Source: Candidatus Uhrbacteria bacterium CG_4_10_14_3_um_filter_41_21
Lineage (GTDB): Bacteria; Patescibacteriota; Patescibacteriia; UBA9934
NCBI GenBank assembly: GCA_002782865.1
Contig: PFJC01000046.1
Coordinates: 1-42,796 of the forward strand
DNA length: 42,796 nt
Reading direction: 5' to 3'
The translations under genes were made by a program, and so were the position numbers. The notes under the pieces were generated by a model, which did not search any database, had not been told where the DNA came from, and saw only the letters and a program-made list of their open reading frames with translations. Positions 9,448 to 19,431 of the stretch are shown here, in pieces. How positions within the stretch are numbered: position 1 is the first letter of the stretch; every line of letters begins with the position of its first letter.

Positions 9448-9990
9448 TCAGATTTTATTGCTTAGATTTTTGAATTTCATCAAGGGATGGATTACCACAT
9501 ATCTGGCATGGCACATCCCATTTAGGGGGTTCATATTGTGCGCTAGACAAAAGTGAACAGTTTTCCCCATAGCTCTCGCTATATCTTGATTAGTTGTTAT
9601 AAAACAGCCGTCTGTTTTTCCAGAGGCGAAGTCCATAACAAGAAGCATCTTTGAATCTTGAAAGAATTTTATCCCGATCAAATTTCTTTTATTGTCATCA
9701 ACGACTAAAAATTCATAGTCACGTAAAGTAAGTGGTCCAAACTTTAAGTTTGCTTTTCTGATGAAGCCTCTTTTATTTTCTAAGCCACCTCCAATACTTA
9801 TGTCGAGAACTTCGCATACGACTTCCGCACAAACAGCGTCGGCCAACTCTCGATTCAGCACTAAATTAAAAGTACATCCTGTATCTATGTATGCATTAAA
9901 AGAATAAGAGCCGTGGTGATCAAAAATATTACCAGAAAATTTGATTTTATGATTACTGTCTATTTTTAATGTATTTGAATTTACTTCCAT
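9448..9990 (-). CDS. Retropepsin-like (clan AA) aspartic protease domain protein
   Basis: FNAYIDTGCTFNLVLNRELAD and C-terminal NLIGIKFFQDSKMLLVMDF, typical DTG…LIG layout. Confidence 0.65.
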   Translation of the reverse strand: MEVNSNTLKIDSNHKIKFSGNIFDHHGSYSFNAYIDTGCTFNLVLNRELADAVCAEVVCEVLDISIGGGLENKRGFIRKANLKFGPLTLRDYEFLVVDDNKRNLIGIKFFQDSKMLLVMDFASGKTDGCFITTNQDIARAMGKTVHFCLAHNMNPLNGMCHARYVVIHPLMKFKNLSNKI

Positions 9991-9991
9991 A

Positions 9992-11944
9992 TTACCGCTC
10001 GTAAATAAACACCGTCACTGCGCCAGCGCCGACGGAAAACCAATCATCTGCCTGGTTTTTGGCGTGCTCAATAATTACATCTGCTTGCCACCAATAATCA
10101 TTTACAACAAAGAATCCTAAATCAACGCCGGCTAAATCCATGGCAGAAATCATTGTTTCTCGCGTCGGTTCATCGTCTGCCATTTCCAAAAAATAGTTAT
10201 AAAGTTCTCCGCCGGTTGGAATCGGATAATAGAAAATGTCATTGTTGTAATATTTTTTAAATCCAAACTCCTGAAGGGCGACTGATGAAACCGCTTGATT
10301 TGCCAGAACAATAAAGTCTTGATCTTTGCCGGCGCTTTCGATCGCATAGGCGACACTGATATCATCTTCGCTAACATTGAAGCCCGCCGAACGGGCGTAG
10401 TTATCATGACGTGGATAGGCGCCATAGATTTGAGCGGTCACTGCCAAAGCAAGAATGGTGATGAACGAAACAGATAAAGCTCTGGAGTTTTTAATTATTT
10501 TTGAAATTTCCGTAATCGCAATCATCGCGTGTGGAATCAAAAATATCATTGTGATTATCAGTAGTCGATCGGCGTAATTTGTTCGTTCGTACTCAATCAA
10601 AAATTCAAACTCAAGCGTCAGCGTCAAAATCAGATAGTTGATGATCCAAATTATCGCGGCGATTAGAAAGAGGTTGAGGTGGTTGGAAATCATTGAGGTG
10701 GTTGAGGTCATTGAGGTCATTTTTCGGACCACAATGAAACCGATGATTGCCAGAATTATCAAAATCCAAAGTAAGTTATCAATTATCAAATACATCCCGT
10801 CAAACCAAGTTGAAAAATTATTAGCAAAGAAAAAACCTAAGTTTAGTTGATTCCAAGCCAAGTCGGTGAGCGAAAAGTTGATTGTTAAATCTGAACTTGA
10901 TGCTTGCAAAACAAAGACAGCCGGGAGCGAGAGTGATCCAAAAATTGCGACTAAAATCAATAACCATCTATGATTTCTGACAAAAATCAAAACAACAAAA
11001 ATCGCAGCCGGAATGCCGGCTAGAGGATGAATGCCAATAGTTGTCAGCGCGATTAAAATTAAGAGCCAAGGCGGAATACTTTTGTCATTAATTAATCTTG
11101 GAATTGATAAAAAAACCAAACACGCCGTTAAGACATATGCCAGTGATTGGGGAGTGGTTGTAATGAAAGCGTCAAGTGGCAACAGAAAGATTGCCAGAAG
11201 TCCCAGTTTTGAATCTGATTTGAGTTTTGACAAACCGATCCAAGCCGAGCCTGTTATCAAAATTGCGGACAGAAAAGGAACCAGCCAAATATCAACAAAT
11301 TTTATCGGTAAAAAGAAAATTTTATTGGCAAAAAGTTCCAGCGCATACTGGCCAATGTAATAGAAAGGTTTTGGTGTAATTGTGCCAAACTCGGCAATGT
11401 GCGCGACAGTGGCGCGATGAATGAAAGGATCAAAACCGTAGCCGAGAGGATAGACAGTGGCCGCCATGGCAACGATGGAAAAGAAAATTATGGCAGTTAT
11501 CCACTTGTCGCTTTGTGACGAGTGGGGCTTTGAATTTAAAATTAAAGCTAATAAAAAAACTCCGATTCCAAGCGCAATAATTAAAATAGGATTAATGATT
11601 TCCCAAGGCGTCCTGACTGACTCCAGAATTTCAACTTTTAGTATGACCGACCACCAAGCAGAGATTGAGATCAGAATCCCCGCGATAGCGAGCCAAGCTG
11701 ATGATCCCCGTTTTTCATGACTAAAAGGAGGTGGGGATTCATTTGGTAATAAAAAATAAACCGACAAGGCGCTGGCAAAAGTGATCAGTCCAATCAATAT
11801 CAGCCACCAAGTTGTCACTTCGCTGAAATAATAAACTAAGCTTCCCAAGATTGAAATCAGACAAATGGCCGTAATAAACGCTAAAAATAGCCTAATTTCC
11901 CGATCATCATTTATCTTTTTTGTTTTAAGTGCTAATAGCGACAT
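9992..11944 (-). CDS. Polytopic membrane protein, GT-C/oligosaccharyltransferase-like
   Basis: Many TM helices followed by a short C-terminal soluble domain. Confidence 0.65.
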   Translation of the reverse strand: MSLLALKTKKINDDREIRLFLAFITAICLISILGSLVYYFSEVTTWWLILIGLITFASALSVYFLLPNESPPPFSHEKRGSSAWLAIAGILISISAWWSVILKVEILESVRTPWEIINPILIIALGIGVFLLALILNSKPHSSQSDKWITAIIFFSIVAMAATVYPLGYGFDPFIHRATVAHIAEFGTITPKPFYYIGQYALELFANKIFFLPIKFVDIWLVPFLSAILITGSAWIGLSKLKSDSKLGLLAIFLLPLDAFITTTPQSLAYVLTACLVFLSIPRLINDKSIPPWLLILIALTTIGIHPLAGIPAAIFVVLIFVRNHRWLLILVAIFGSLSLPAVFVLQASSSDLTINFSLTDLAWNQLNLGFFFANNFSTWFDGMYLIIDNLLWILIILAIIGFIVVRKMTSMTSTTSMISNHLNLFLIAAIIWIINYLILTLTLEFEFLIEYERTNYADRLLIITMIFLIPHAMIAITEISKIIKNSRALSVSFITILALAVTAQIYGAYPRHDNYARSAGFNVSEDDISVAYAIESAGKDQDFIVLANQAVSSVALQEFGFKKYYNNDIFYYPIPTGGELYNYFLEMADDEPTRETMISAMDLAGVDLGFFVVNDYWWQADVIIEHAKNQADDWFSVGAGAVTVFIYER

Positions 11945-11952
11945 AATTTGCT

Positions 11953-12546
11953 ATGATTATATCAGCTTTTATGAGCAATAGGGATCCTGAAAAATTATTT
12001 CCGCACGACTACTTGATGAAATATGTTGTCAATTTGGTTCCGGATTTTGTTAGACCAAATCATTTTACTATTGCGCGAATGGTGCTTACGCCGTTTGTTC
12101 TTTGGTTATTACTTATTGAAAACTATCAATTTGGAGTACCGACATTTATTCTTGTTGCTTTTACAGATACAATTGATGGTTCATTGGCGCGCTGGCGCAA
12201 GCAGGTTACAAGTTGGGGAGCATTTTACGATCCGATCGCTGACAAAATGTTAATTGGTTCTGTCATTGTTTTGATTTTAATCCAACATGTTAATCCAATT
12301 ATTGCCATCGGTGTAATTTTACTTGAAGTACTTATGGTTTTTGGCGGCTGGTATAAACGACGACAAGGAACTGTTGTGCATGCTAATGTTTGGGGAAAAG
12401 TAAAAATGTTGTTGCAGTTTTTAGGAGTTTTATTTTTACTAATGTCTCTTTGGTTGGGTATTGATTTATTTGTTGATATTTCTGAGGGCACTTTAATTTT
12501 GGCCATAGTATTTGCAGTTATCGCACTGTTGACTTATAGCTTATGA
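11953..12546 (+). CDS. CDP-alcohol phosphatidyltransferase family protein
   Basis: DTIDGSLARWRKQVTSWGAFYDPIADKM matches DGx2ARx8Gx3Dx3D. Confidence 0.9.
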   Translation: MIISAFMSNRDPEKLFPHDYLMKYVVNLVPDFVRPNHFTIARMVLTPFVLWLLLIENYQFGVPTFILVAFTDTIDGSLARWRKQVTSWGAFYDPIADKMLIGSVIVLILIQHVNPIIAIGVILLEVLMVFGGWYKRRQGTVVHANVWGKVKMLLQFLGVLFLLMSLWLGIDLFVDISEGTLILAIVFAVIALLTYSL

Positions 12547-14210
12547 AGGGTTGGAATTTGGAATTTGGAAGCTGGAATTTCAAGAAAACTGCTAGGCTAG
12601 TAATATTGGTTATTTATTTTTTATCAACTTTGTCACTCTCGGTTGGTACTTCTTTTTTTAATTCACCAGATGAAAACGCAAACTTTGTTTTTGCTGAGCA
12701 GTTTGCAAACAAACAAACTTTTAAAATTAATGATTCGATCAATTTAGAACTTGCTGGAATTGTTCATCCAAGAAGTTCGATTGCGCTTGCAGATTCGATT
12801 GTTCCGATTAGTTTCTTGGGACTTCCTTTTATTGCCGGGCTAATTGGGTCTGTTTTTGGATCAAATACCATGCTGTGGATAACTCCACTTTTGGCGCTTT
12901 TGTCAATATTAGCTTGGCGATCTTTGATATTAAAGTTTACAGATAATAAACAAATTGCAGATCTTTCCGCATTATTTTTAATGATTCATCCAGCGTTTTG
13001 GTTATATAGTGCCAGGGTGATGATGCACAACGTCGGATTTGTCGCGTTTTTAATTTTGTCACTTTGGTTTGCCTTTGTCGGGATTCGATCTTTTTGTTCC
13101 GGCTATGAGGCGATTAAAGGGGAAAAAATCCTGGATTGGTCAGGTTCAGGAATAATGCTCGGACTGGCTTTGAGTTTTCGAACATCGGAAATTATTTGGT
13201 TAACAATCATTACAATCGCCTTATTAATTGTTTACAGAAAATTTGTCAGCTGGAAAAATCTGGGCACATTTTTAATATCGTTGCTAATCGTTTTGTCAGG
13301 TTTCGGAGCTTTGAATTATTCTACCTATGGTTCGCCATTTGAAACTGGTTACACGATTAAGAAATCTGACATGATCGATTCCCCCCAGTTATGGGAGGAT
13401 CAAGAGGGGCAGATCGATGAAGTCGATGCGATCGATCACATCATTAATGTTATCCCGTTTGCAAATTATTTGTTTCCTTTTGGCTTTCACGAAAGAAATA
13501 TCATAAATAATGTTTGGGCTTACGGATTTTTGCTTTATCCATGGATGACTGTGCTGGCGATTGTCGGTTTGATATTTGTGGTTCGTGAAAAAAAGTGGCG
13601 TGAATATATTTGGATTACACTCGGTTTGTCAGTTTGGTTGGCAATTGTTTATGGTAGTTGGAAGTTTAATGACAACCCTGATGCCGGTGTTATCACGCTC
13701 GGCAATTCTTATGTCCGATATTGGTTACCGCTTTTTGTGCTTGGGTCTGCATTTTGCGCTGTTGGAGTTCAGAAGATTTCAGAATTAGCAAAAAATAAAT
13801 GGCAGATGGTCATTAAAGTGACGATCGTCATTTTAATGACCATTTCGTCAAGTATGCTCGTTTTATATGGCGAAGATGGTCTTGTAAAAACTAGACAGAG
13901 TTTGGTTGATATCCAAGTAAAACACGATATTATTATTGAACAAACATCAGAAGATTCTATAATCATTGTTGACATGGTGGACAAATATTTGTGGCCAGAC
14001 AGAAGAGTTGTTATGCCACTGCGCTCTGAATTAACATATTCATCTATTCCTAAAATGTTAGAACTAGCCGATGTTTATTATTTCGGTATTACTTTTCCAG
14101 AATCTGACATTAATTATTTAAATGATGTTAAACTTAAAAATCTCGGAGCTCAAATAGAAGAAATAGTTGAAATTGGCGACGAAACACTTTATCGAGTTAA
14201 AAATGATTAA
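12543..14210 (+). CDS. Polytopic GT39/GT-C-like glycosyltransferase
   Basis: Multiple TM helices; FNSPDENANFVFAEQFA acidic first-loop motif. Confidence 0.65.
   Translation: MKGWNLEFGSWNFKKTARLVILVIYFLSTLSLSVGTSFFNSPDENANFVFAEQFANKQTFKINDSINLELAGIVHPRSSIALADSIVPISFLGLPFIAGLIGSVFGSNTMLWITPLLALLSILAWRSLILKFTDNKQIADLSALFLMIHPAFWLYSARVMMHNVGFVAFLILSLWFAFVGIRSFCSGYEAIKGEKILDWSGSGIMLGLALSFRTSEIIWLTIITIALLIVYRKFVSWKNLGTFLISLLIVLSGFGALNYSTYGSPFETGYTIKKSDMIDSPQLWEDQEGQIDEVDAIDHIINVIPFANYLFPFGFHERNIINNVWAYGFLLYPWMTVLAIVGLIFVVREKKWREYIWITLGLSVWLAIVYGSWKFNDNPDAGVITLGNSYVRYWLPLFVLGSAFCAVGVQKISELAKNKWQMVIKVTIVILMTISSSMLVLYGEDGLVKTRQSLVDIQVKHDIIIEQTSEDSIIIVDMVDKYLWPDRRVVMPLRSELTYSSIPKMLELADVYYFGITFPESDINYLNDVKLKNLGAQIEEIVEIGDETLYRVKND
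12551..12585 (+). repeat. Heptad TTGGAAT repeat inside the 5' end of a CDS
   Basis: TTGGAAT TTGGAAT TTGGAAG CTGGAAT TTCAAGA. Confidence 0.7.
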
Positions 14211-15663
14211 ACGCCTCGCACAACTAATAATCGTTTTGATTCCAGTCACGCTTTTTGTCTGGTTGCTTGTGATTGATATTGCTCCCGGCGGTGAGTTTAT
14301 TGTTCGTCACGAAGTGGCTGAAAAATCAGCTTACATCAATTCAATTTTACCGGAAGATCGAACGTTTGGAATTCAATACAATGCTGACGGCGATGCTTTT
14401 ACAACAATCATTAACGATCCGGTTTATTTTAGCGTTCAACTGCCAAACACGGAATTTGATCAGATTGAGGTTGAACTCGAGTTTGCCAATGGCGGTCAGT
14501 CAATTATCGAGCTCGGCGGTTTGGTGGATATTTTTTCCGAAGGATATGATTTGCAACCGATTCATAATTTGATTATTGAAAATTCGGAATGGACTCGGAT
14601 TGAAGATAGCGGTGTTGTGTTACTGCAACGAGTGAGCAACTTTTTGTCGATCGACAATTTCTTGCTCAACCTACCGGATCGATCAGAAATCGCTACTTAT
14701 CAATTTGATCTTGAAAACGCTTATCGAATATCAAATTACTCAGCGCTTGGATATCAGCAAACTTTTGATGTATCGCTTCGTGGATATCATAAATATCAAA
14801 CATATATTAAAAATGAGAATTTTAATTTGGAACTTACTTACATGGACATGAATCGTACTATTGGTTCAGACGGTGGGGTAATCAGGGTTTGGAATGAGTC
14901 TGATCAGGTGATGTTTGAAACGGAATTTAAAGATGACGGAAATGAAACTGATAATCAGATTTCAAGTAAGCAATCAATTGTGATTGATAAATCTGGTTGG
15001 CCGGAAGGCGTTTACTCAGTTGAACTATCAGGAACCAGTGATATTTTTTGGCGACAAATTAAAACCTCACAGCGCTATTTAACTTTTGTAAATAAACTTT
15101 ACCTTGGCGACGATATTGGTTATTTGGCAGATTCAAAGTCGACTAGTTTTTACACAAATTCTAAAAATCTAAGCCTGGAAACATATCACGCTGACGCCAC
15201 GCAACGCGTAACACTGGGAGCTGACGAAGTTAAAATTCCTTACAGTCACGAAAAAGTAACACACACTGTAGAAGACGCTGGAGTTGTTTATGGCCACACG
15301 CCTGCGGGTGATGTGAAAATTACAGGAGATGGGAAGTTTTCGCTTTCTGCAAATTCATTTTTTGATCCGGACCCGGTTAAGTTAAATGCATTCACAAACC
15401 TTGATGCACTCGGAGTTAACTATATTATTGCAGAATATCCAGGTGTTACAGATGGTGGAGACTGGAAAACTGCAAACGCTACTTTTGATATCGCCGAACT
15501 TTATAAGTTTGATAACTCTATTAAGTTTATAATTTCTTTGCCAGCAATTACAACTTTGCAAGAAACGGTTGATGTTCATGCAATTAATGTTATATTTAAA
15601 AAAGACCCGATGAATATTTGGGAGTTTACAAAAGCGGTTTTAAAATATTTACCAGGTATATGA
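14203..15663 (+). CDS. Hypothetical membrane-anchored exported protein
   Basis: N-terminal TM helix, long soluble region; start overlaps the stop of the previous gene. Confidence 0.7.
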   Translation: MIKRLAQLIIVLIPVTLFVWLLVIDIAPGGEFIVRHEVAEKSAYINSILPEDRTFGIQYNADGDAFTTIINDPVYFSVQLPNTEFDQIEVELEFANGGQSIIELGGLVDIFSEGYDLQPIHNLIIENSEWTRIEDSGVVLLQRVSNFLSIDNFLLNLPDRSEIATYQFDLENAYRISNYSALGYQQTFDVSLRGYHKYQTYIKNENFNLELTYMDMNRTIGSDGGVIRVWNESDQVMFETEFKDDGNETDNQISSKQSIVIDKSGWPEGVYSVELSGTSDIFWRQIKTSQRYLTFVNKLYLGDDIGYLADSKSTSFYTNSKNLSLETYHADATQRVTLGADEVKIPYSHEKVTHTVEDAGVVYGHTPAGDVKITGDGKFSLSANSFFDPDPVKLNAFTNLDALGVNYIIAEYPGVTDGGDWKTANATFDIAELYKFDNSIKFIISLPAITTLQETVDVHAINVIFKKDPMNIWEFTKAVLKYLPGI

Positions 15664-16004
15664 ATAAAATAGCAAAAACCGGTTTTTACATTTCAATCAT
15701 CAGTTATTTTGCTTTTGCGTTTTTTGATTACTTGCGTCCCGGTTTTGTGAGTTATGTTTTTTCAGTTCACTGGTTTTTATTAGCGGCGATTATTTTTGGA
15801 ATTATATGGGCGTCAAATTTAATTTCTGAAAAAAATCAGGGAATTATTAAAAGAATTATCATCGAAATGTCGAAATTCATTATCGGCGTAATTTTATTTG
15901 TCATTATTTGGCGTGAAGGCGAAGTGTTTGGTGATTTCCGAATTCTATTGGCTTTAATTGGATTCTTGATCCCATGGATTTCAATGAAACTCTTGCGAGA
16001 ATGA
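15660..16004 (+). CDS. Small multi-pass membrane protein
   Basis: ATG overlaps upstream TGA (ATGA); 3-4 hydrophobic helices. Confidence 0.65.
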   Translation: MNKIAKTGFYISIISYFAFAFFDYLRPGFVSYVFSVHWFLLAAIIFGIIWASNLISEKNQGIIKRIIIEMSKFIIGVILFVIIWREGEVFGDFRILLALIGFLIPWISMKLLRE

Positions 16005-16029
16005 TGAGATTGTTGCAAAGTGAAGTTGT

Positions 16030-16092
16030 TAGCTTATAGCTTGTAGTTATTAGGTTAAGCCTAATTGCTATCAGCTAATAGCTAAAAGCTTT
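16030..16092. repeat. Family-A heptad array, inverted arms
   Basis: TAGCTTA TAGCTTG TAGTTAT TAGGTTA AGCCTAA TTGCTAT CAGCTAA TAGCTAA AAGCTTT; 2 nt before ATG 16095. Confidence 0.85.
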
Positions 16093-16094
16093 AT

Positions 16095-16499
16095 ATGAAA
16101 GACTGTTTATTTTGCAAAATAATAGCTGGTGAAATTCCGTCAGAAAAAATCTACGAGGATGATCAGATTTTTGTTTTTTTAGATATTCATCCCGTTAGCC
16201 GTGGTCATGCTTTAATCATCCCAAAAAATCATTCACAATATTTAAATGATGATTCAGAAGAGGACGCCGTTGCAATTATAAAAACAATCTATTATCTTGC
16301 GCCAAAAATTATGCAAGCACTTGGTGCAACTGGATATAATTTGGGAATGAATCACGGTGTTTCCGCTGGTCAAGATATTTTTCACACTCATTTGCATTTA
16401 ATGCCTCGTTATGACGGTGAACCTCGCAATTTTGATAAAACAAACACAACGCCGGCGGAGTTAAAAGAGATTGGTGAAAAAATTAGAAAAGAATTATGA
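16095..16499 (+). CDS. HIT family protein
   Basis: CLFCKIIAGEIPSEKIYED; HTHLHLMPR. Confidence 0.95.
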   Translation: MKDCLFCKIIAGEIPSEKIYEDDQIFVFLDIHPVSRGHALIIPKNHSQYLNDDSEEDAVAIIKTIYYLAPKIMQALGATGYNLGMNHGVSAGQDIFHTHLHLMPRYDGEPRNFDKTNTTPAELKEIGEKIRKEL

Positions 16500-17059
16500 G
16501 TTTAAAACCTTGGAAAAAAGTTTCTGACGAACTCATCAAGAAAAATCCTTGGTGGGAATATCGCTTGATGAAGTTTGATGTTGGTGGAACACAGGTCAAT
16601 TATCATTGTGTTTATGAAACTCCAGGCGTGATGGTTATCCCAGTAAGAGATGATGGTAAAATCTTAATGGTTAAACAGCTGAGGGTTCTGTTGGGTCGAG
16701 AAAGTTTAGAGTTTGTAGCTGGAGGAAGTGAAAACGCGGATTCAAACTTAGAAGCTGCATCTGGCGAGCTCGCAGAGGAAGGAGGGCTGAGAGCGGAGAA
16801 CCTTATATTTATTGGATTTTTTGATGCTTCGCCGGGGCGTTCAAACAAGCAGGTAGAAGTTTTCACGGCAAGCCAATTATCTGAGACTACTGCCGAAGGT
16901 GACGAGGCTCATGAGATAGATCCATTTTGGTTCGCGCCTGATGAAATTGATGAAATGATTAAATCCGGCGAACTGCGTGATGCTTGGTCAATTACTGCTT
17001 GGAGTATTGCAAAACCGCGGGTTTTGGCCATTATTGACGCTCAGCGCCTAAAAGGCTAA
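16496..17059 (+). CDS. NUDIX hydrolase (ADP-ribose pyrophosphatase-like)
   Basis: Degenerate Nudix box GGSENADSNLEAASGELAEEGG. Confidence 0.85.
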   Translation: MSLKPWKKVSDELIKKNPWWEYRLMKFDVGGTQVNYHCVYETPGVMVIPVRDDGKILMVKQLRVLLGRESLEFVAGGSENADSNLEAASGELAEEGGLRAENLIFIGFFDASPGRSNKQVEVFTASQLSETTAEGDEAHEIDPFWFAPDEIDEMIKSGELRDAWSITAWSIAKPRVLAIIDAQRLKG

Positions 17060-17100
17060 TGTATAAAGGTAATTCATGAATCATTTGCACAAAATATAAT

Positions 17101-18105
17101 ATGAAAATACTTGTAACTGGTGGGGCTGGGTTTATTGGTTCAAACTTTATCCATCAAATATTACAACAGTATCCAGGTGATGAAATTGTCAATTATGATC
17201 TTTTAACATACGCTGGAAATTTGGAAAATCTAAAAAGGGTCGAAGATGATTCCAGATATTCATTTGTGCAAGGTGATATTTGTAATCGCGAGGCTCTTCA
17301 AGATGCAGCTCGGGGAGTTGACGCGATTGTTCATTTTGCAGCTGAGTCTCATGTCGATAGATCGATTTATTCATCAGATGAATTTTTACAAACAAATATT
17401 ATAGGCACTCAGACTGTAATTGATGTTGTCCGAGAACTTCAAATTCCAAAGCTTGTGCACATTAGTACGGATGAAGTTTATGGTGATGTTAAAGCACCGG
17501 AAAAATCACATGAAAATAGCCGGATATATCCTTCTTCTCCATATTCAGCTGCCAAGGCCGGTTCTGACATGTTGGTGATCGCCGCAATCCGGACTCATCA
17601 AGTTCCAGCTATGATCACTCGTGGCTCAAACAACTATGGACCATTTCAATTTCCAGAAAAAATTATTCCACTATTTATTACAAACGCAATGACCGATAAT
17701 TATTTGCCTTTATATGACGGCGGTACGCAAATCCGTGACTGGCTATATGTTGCAGATCATTGTAGCGGAATTGACACTGTACTTCGAAAAGGAAAAATTG
17801 GTGAAATTTATAATATTGGTGCAGAGCAGTATCCGGAAATCACAAACGAGCAATTGACTCACATGATTTTGGAGCTGGTTGGAAAAGAAAAACATTTAAT
17901 AAAACCGGTTCAAGGCTTGCGCCCCGGTCATGACCAACGCTATTCCTTGAATGCAGCAAAACTGCGAGCACTCGGTTGGCAACCTTCTGTAACTATTGAA
18001 GAAGGGTTAAAAAGAACAGTACAGTGGTATCAAGAAAATCAGGATTGGTGGGAAAGGGTAAAATCAGGCGCTTATCAAGAATATTACAAAAAGCATTATC
18101 GATAA
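17101..18105 (+). CDS. rfbB: dTDP-glucose 4,6-dehydratase
   Basis: GGAGFIGSNF; HFAAESHVDRSI; YSAAKAGSD; first gene of a four-gene rhamnose set. Confidence 0.96.
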   Translation: MKILVTGGAGFIGSNFIHQILQQYPGDEIVNYDLLTYAGNLENLKRVEDDSRYSFVQGDICNREALQDAARGVDAIVHFAAESHVDRSIYSSDEFLQTNIIGTQTVIDVVRELQIPKLVHISTDEVYGDVKAPEKSHENSRIYPSSPYSAAKAGSDMLVIAAIRTHQVPAMITRGSNNYGPFQFPEKIIPLFITNAMTDNYLPLYDGGTQIRDWLYVADHCSGIDTVLRKGKIGEIYNIGAEQYPEITNEQLTHMILELVGKEKHLIKPVQGLRPGHDQRYSLNAAKLRALGWQPSVTIEEGLKRTVQWYQENQDWWERVKSGAYQEYYKKHYR

Positions 18106-18108
18106 TTT

Positions 18109-18831
18109 ATGAAAGGAATAATATTAGCCGGAGGTGGTGGAACTCGTCTGCATCCATTAACTAAAATCACCTCAAAACAGCTTTTGCCGATTTATAACAA
18201 GCCAATGATTTACTATCCGTTGGATACTTTAATCAAAGCTGGAATTAAGGAAATTCTAATTATTGTTGCACCAGACAGGGCCGGGGATTTTCTGCGCCTT
18301 TTAGGCTCCGGAAGTGAATTTGGAGTAAAATTTAGTTTTGAAATTCAAGACAAGCCGGCAGGAATTGCTCAAGCTTTTACAATTGGAGAAAACTTTATTG
18401 GGGATGATGATGTAACTTTAATTTTAGGAGATAATATTTTTGAGCAGGATTTTTCTGAGCAAATAAAAAACTTTAAATCAGGTTCGCTTATTTTTGCAAA
18501 AAAAGTTAATGATCCGGAGAGGTTTGGAATAGTTGAGTTTGATGAAAATAAAAAAGCCATTCAAATCGTTGAAAAACCAACAGAGTATATATCGGACTAC
18601 GCGGTTACAGGATTGTATGTGTATGACAACCGCGTAGTGGGGATTGCAAAAAATCTTTCCCCATCTGGTAGAGGAGAACTAGAGATTACAGATGTTAATA
18701 ACGAATATCTTAAATTAAATGAACTAAATGTTAGCGAAGTGTTTGGATATTGGCTAGACGCCGGTACATTTGATTCACTCCTGGAAGCCAATATCTTGAT
18801 TGCCAAAAGAGAAGGGTCAAAGATTGTCTAG
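18109..18831 (+). CDS. rfbA: Glucose-1-phosphate thymidylyltransferase (short form)
   Basis: [36 protein letters not shown]. Confidence 0.95.
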   Translation: MKGIILAGGGGTRLHPLTKITSKQLLPIYNKPMIYYPLDTLIKAGIKEILIIVAPDRAGDFLRLLGSGSEFGVKFSFEIQDKPAGIAQAFTIGENFIGDDDVTLILGDNIFEQDFSEQIKNFKSGSLIFAKKVNDPERFGIVEFDENKKAIQIVEKPTEYISDYAVTGLYVYDNRVVGIAKNLSPSGRGELEITDVNNEYLKLNELNVSEVFGYWLDAGTFDSLLEANILIAKREGSKIV

Positions 18832-18834
18832 GGT

Positions 18835-19374
18835 ATGAAAAAAATAGAAACCAGCATCCCAGATTTATTTGTAATTGAGCCGACTGTTTTTGAAGACGAG
18901 CGTGGTTTTTTCTTTGAGTATTATAATGAAGAAAAGTTTAAAGAATTTGGAATTAATTTTGATTTTAAACAAGCGAATCATTCAAAGTCAGTAAAGGGAA
19001 CGCTCCGCGGTATTCATTTTCAACTACCGCCAAAAGCGCAAGCAAAGTTGGTTCGTTGCTCAGCTGGTAGGCTTTGGGATGTTGCTGTTGATTTGCGACC
19101 AAATTCTCCAACTTATAAAAGATGGTTTGGTATTGAGCTTTCAGCTACGAATAAAAAAATGCTTTTTGTACCGGTTGGTTTTGGACATGGATTTTATGCG
19201 CTCGAGGCTTGTGAGCTTCAGTATCAAGTTTCAAATACATTTGATAAAAGTTTAGACGCCGGTGTGGCTTATAATGATCCGGAGCTTGGAATTGATTGGC
19301 AAATAAGCGGTGATCCTATTTTATCTGAGAAGGACAGGGCATTGCCATTTTTAAGTGACAGCGAAGGTTTTTAG
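18835..19374 (+). CDS. rfbC: dTDP-4-dehydrorhamnose 3,5-epimerase
   Basis: DERGFFFEYYNEEKF; GTLRGIHFQ; FGHGFYAL. Confidence 0.95.
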   Translation: MKKIETSIPDLFVIEPTVFEDERGFFFEYYNEEKFKEFGINFDFKQANHSKSVKGTLRGIHFQLPPKAQAKLVRCSAGRLWDVAVDLRPNSPTYKRWFGIELSATNKKMLFVPVGFGHGFYALEACELQYQVSNTFDKSLDAGVAYNDPELGIDWQISGDPILSEKDRALPFLSDSEGF

Positions 19375-19431
19375 CTTATAGCTTATAGCTTTTAGGAATT
19401 CCTAATAGCTAGGGGCTAACAGCTAACAGCA
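19372..19431. repeat. Family-A heptad array spanning exactly from rfbC stop to rfbD start
   Basis: TAGCTTA TAGCTTA TAGCTTT TAGGAAT TCCTAAT AGCTAGG GGCTAAC AGCTAAC AGCA|ATG; central perfect palindrome TTAGGAATTCCTAA. Confidence 0.9.

Noticed and set aside
11031-11720. Plus-strand ORFs opposite the GT-C-like gene (109 and 87 aa)
   Set aside because: Antisense to a 650-aa membrane protein ORF; no recognizable motifs.
17095-17100. TATAAT directly abutting the rfbB ATG as a promoter
   Set aside because: It would place the TSS inside the CDS; no supporting -35, so likely chance AT-richness.
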